From assembly GCF_000003605.2 (NCBI RefSeq), contig NW_003155342.1, forward strand, positions 1 to 10,089: DNA of 10,089 nucleotides. The letters are read 5' to 3'. Every line of letters starts with the position of its first letter. The stretch's first letter is position 1. Position numbers and translations under genes: made by a program. Of the stretch, positions 8,352-10,089 are shown one piece after another. The notes under the pieces are model-generated. The model had not been told where the DNA came from. It did no database searches and was given only the letters and a program-made list of their open reading frames with translations. The DNA is from Saccoglossus kowalevskii. Taxonomy: Eukaryota > Hemichordata > Enteropneusta > Harrimaniidae.

Positions 8352-8919
8352 AGCAAGAGTAGTTTGTTTCCACCACACTCCAAACATACTCTGGCAAAAT
8401 ATAGGCAATTTACTTAAAGTCAGGCCTATCAGAGAGCAGCTTGTTTTTTTGACGTGTCAAATGCTGCCTTCTATATATGCTTCGAGTCGACTAACAAAAT
8501 ACACTGAAAAGCCTGTATTTGGAAACTACCGCCGGTATATTGCATATTCATGAGTAAACGAACTAATCAGCGAGTGTTTTAGAATGATGATACAATCGTT
8601 TGATTCCACGAGTCACGGTAGATTGATATAATGAAAGAGACCCGCTCACGGCATGTAGTCTTATATTACCATACCATTCTTGTGGTAATCAGCATGTGCT
8701 ACAAAGAGTACAGGGTTTACGAAGACGGGGAAGCATCAGTAGACTTACCGGGAGCTGTTACTGTCAGTATTATTAATTACAAATTATTATTAATTATAAA
8801 TTCCTGTGTTGTGAATACCACTTTAGAGGGACTGTGGGGTAATATACCATATTCGAAAATTTGCAAATGAATGCAATATCTCATTAAGGGCGAGAACAAC
8901 GCGACTTCGTTCTGAAATT
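8352..8919. other. Mostly unassigned sequence; one weak candidate exon
   Basis: This has somewhat more mixed composition than the rest. On the plus strand, 8693-8762 is a possible 70-nt exon (acceptor AG at 8691-8692, donor GTCAGT at 8763) reading CYKEYRVYEDGEASVDLPGA. Its entry phase does not match the exit of the CAP-like exon. A strong minus-strand donor-like GTAAGT lies at about 8732-8737. I see no other gene. Confidence 0.3.
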
Positions 8920-9997
8920 GGGTAATTTATTGCAATCAAAGGCCTGTGTCCAAAATACATAAACTATAAATAAAATATAAAGTAACAAAAACCGTAATGT
9001 CACACACTGTGTTTATAAATTTCATAACGTAATTTAAGGGAATGGAAAGGAAAGGCTGCAAGAGATTTCAATTCATTTCTGTCTTCAGTCAATAACAACG
9101 TTAAAAACTTCTCATACATAGGGATGTATGTTTTCCTAAATTCATCAAAGAAGGGACACATCAATAAAAAGTGTAATTTATCTTCAATTTCTACGTTTTC
9201 GCAAATTGGGCAAAGGCTTCATCTCTTGGGATATCATTTCTCCTGTCGGTTTCTATCCTAAGACAATGAGAAGAACAACGAAAACGATAACATAAACCTA
9301 TGATAGGGACTAGAAATAACAAACAAACGATCGGGCACAAGCCGTGATTTAAAATTACAATACCAATTAAGTTTGTCCAAAGTTGTGACTTCTCCTTGCC
9401 AATATAAGTATAAATGACATTTTAGTCCAGAAATAAAAATGTTAACAAAATTACTGGTGTTCGATACTTCTTGTGACTCCCATACCTCATGCATATTATA
9501 GGAAAATAATACATGTTTAACATTGGGCACCCAATTTGGATTGTATCTCGTCTGGGAAATACTAGATGAAGTAACATCACATAATATTTCCGGGGATATC
9601 TATGTGCTGGCATACTCAGTAACTTGGCCCAATATTCAACGCATCTTTTTGCCGTACTAAGGAAAATTTTGTAACGCCCACATTCCCCTAATACTGCACA
9701 ATTTGGTGCATTTTGAGAAACACCCAAGAACATATTACATGCAAGGTGCTGGGCACGTTCAAGCGTTTCGTAACCCTGGTGACCCCAAATTTCAGACCCG
9801 TAAGTTAGAATAGGGGAAATCATAGTATCAACAATGTTAAAGAAATGTTCATAGGGCAAGGGTCCTAATTTACTGACGCGTTTGCGTAAACACATTAACG
9901 ACTTTTTAGCCTGTTGGGCGAGTATTTTAGTAGCACTGGACTAGGAAAACAACACTCCCAAATACTTATAATATGAAACAACATCTAGTCTTTTGTT
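8920..9997 (-). mobile_element. Truncated LINE (non-LTR retrotransposon), 3' end
   Basis: The fragment covers the C-terminal end of the reverse-transcriptase polyprotein plus a short 3' UTR with AATAAA on the minus strand (8926-8931). The endonuclease, the catalytic YxDD and most of the palm would lie to the right and are absent. The left edge of the element is uncertain because I see no clean tail or target duplication. On the right it ends at a TA (9997-9998) directly next to an unrelated terminal repeat, as if cut by a later insertion. The sequence type resembles CR1/Jockey-group LINEs common in molluscs; the clade is inferred. Confidence 0.85.
9000..9997 (-). pseudogene. LINE ORF2 C-terminus, broken by a stop and three frameshifts
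   Basis: In reading order, the segment shows a VSYYKYLGVLFS motif, the post-catalytic RT motif of LINEs (about 9948-9976), then an in-frame TAG at 9941-9943. A region follows with ILTYGSEIWG, AQHLACNMFLGVSQ and CAVLGECGRY (9895 to about 9560). The homologous frame then changes near 9550 (segment with MHEVWESQEV), again near 9287 (RFRCSSHCLRIETD), and again near 9219 into the terminal zinc-knuckle-like CPIC...H...C segment, which ends at TGA (9000-9002). The two frames simply alternate, so each break is a small indel. The copy cannot make a functional enzyme. Order and spacing of motifs match intact family members, which makes the identification strong despite the breaks. Confidence 0.87.
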
Positions 9998-9998
9998 A

Positions 9999-10089
9999 CA
10001 GTCAAACCTGTGTTAACGACCACCTGTGCAGAGCGGCCACCTGCTCATAGCGACCACCTCAGTACAGTCCCTTCGCAATTTACACGTTA
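9999..10089 (+). repeat. Terminal repeat of a DNA-transposon-like element with 17-bp subrepeats
   Basis: The sequence starts CAGTCAAACCTG next to a TA. It then contains three units beginning CGACCACCT, CGGCCACCT and CGACCACCT at 10017, 10034 and 10051, exactly 17 bp apart. It is GC-richer than its surroundings and continues past the window edge. Ends of this type, a CAGTC start followed by repeated GACCACCT motifs, are familiar from DNA transposons and derived repeats in aquatic invertebrates (reminiscent of IS4EU/ISL2EU-type termini). The superfamily is my guess from memory. Confidence 0.6.

Noticed and set aside
1-10089. tRNA genes, tRNA-derived SINE, CRISPR or prokaryotic defence system
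   Set aside because: No B-box-like GGTTCGANNCC motif, cloverleaf or spaced direct-repeat array was found, and gene structure is eukaryotic.

Overview
This window looks like an AT-rich animal genome, most likely a marine invertebrate and possibly a mollusc. The reasons are spliced genes with very short coding exons, long non-coding stretches, several minisatellites, a foldback MITE-like element, and a decayed LINE tail of a kind common in lophotrochozoans. Nothing looks prokaryotic: there is no dense coding, operon, CRISPR array or rRNA, and I found no convincing tRNA. The species assignment is inference.

Layout. 1-1135 is probably intron. 1136-1225 is a good candidate for the last coding exon of a plus-strand gene, ending in a lysine-rich tail; I cannot name the protein. 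A short 3' UTR follows, then a 63-bp minisatellite (about 1328-1640) whose copies alternate between two variants. 1641-6804 is non-coding as far as I can tell. It contains a dispersed-repeat-like block (about 2960-3655), a 230-bp foldback element flanked by 9-bp direct repeats (4615-4862) and one arm of a dispersed inverted pair (5187-5353).

6805-7964 is the best gene. A TATA box and an initiator lie at canonical spacing. A first exon encodes a signal peptide and ends at a phase-1 donor. A second exon has a phase-1 acceptor and encodes a linker followed by the first helix of a CAP (SCP/TAPS, CRISP/Antigen-5/PR-1) domain. The frame then stops at a TAA inside the start of the domain, five bases before a possible splice donor. 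It is therefore either a broken gene, a very short secreted product, or an exon end I cannot resolve. Its intron carries a 30-bp degenerate minisatellite.

The second arm of the inverted pair is at 8186-8351. From about 8920 to 9997 lies a minus-strand LINE fragment: the C-terminal end of a reverse transcriptase polyprotein with one in-frame stop and three frameshifts. It breaks off at a TA where a different repeat (9999 to the window end, with 17-bp subrepeats) begins, which suggests a nested insertion. No previously undescribed multi-gene system is visible. The most interesting items are the truncated CAP gene with its clear core promoter, the inverted repeat pair around it with protein-like content, and the alternating satellite.
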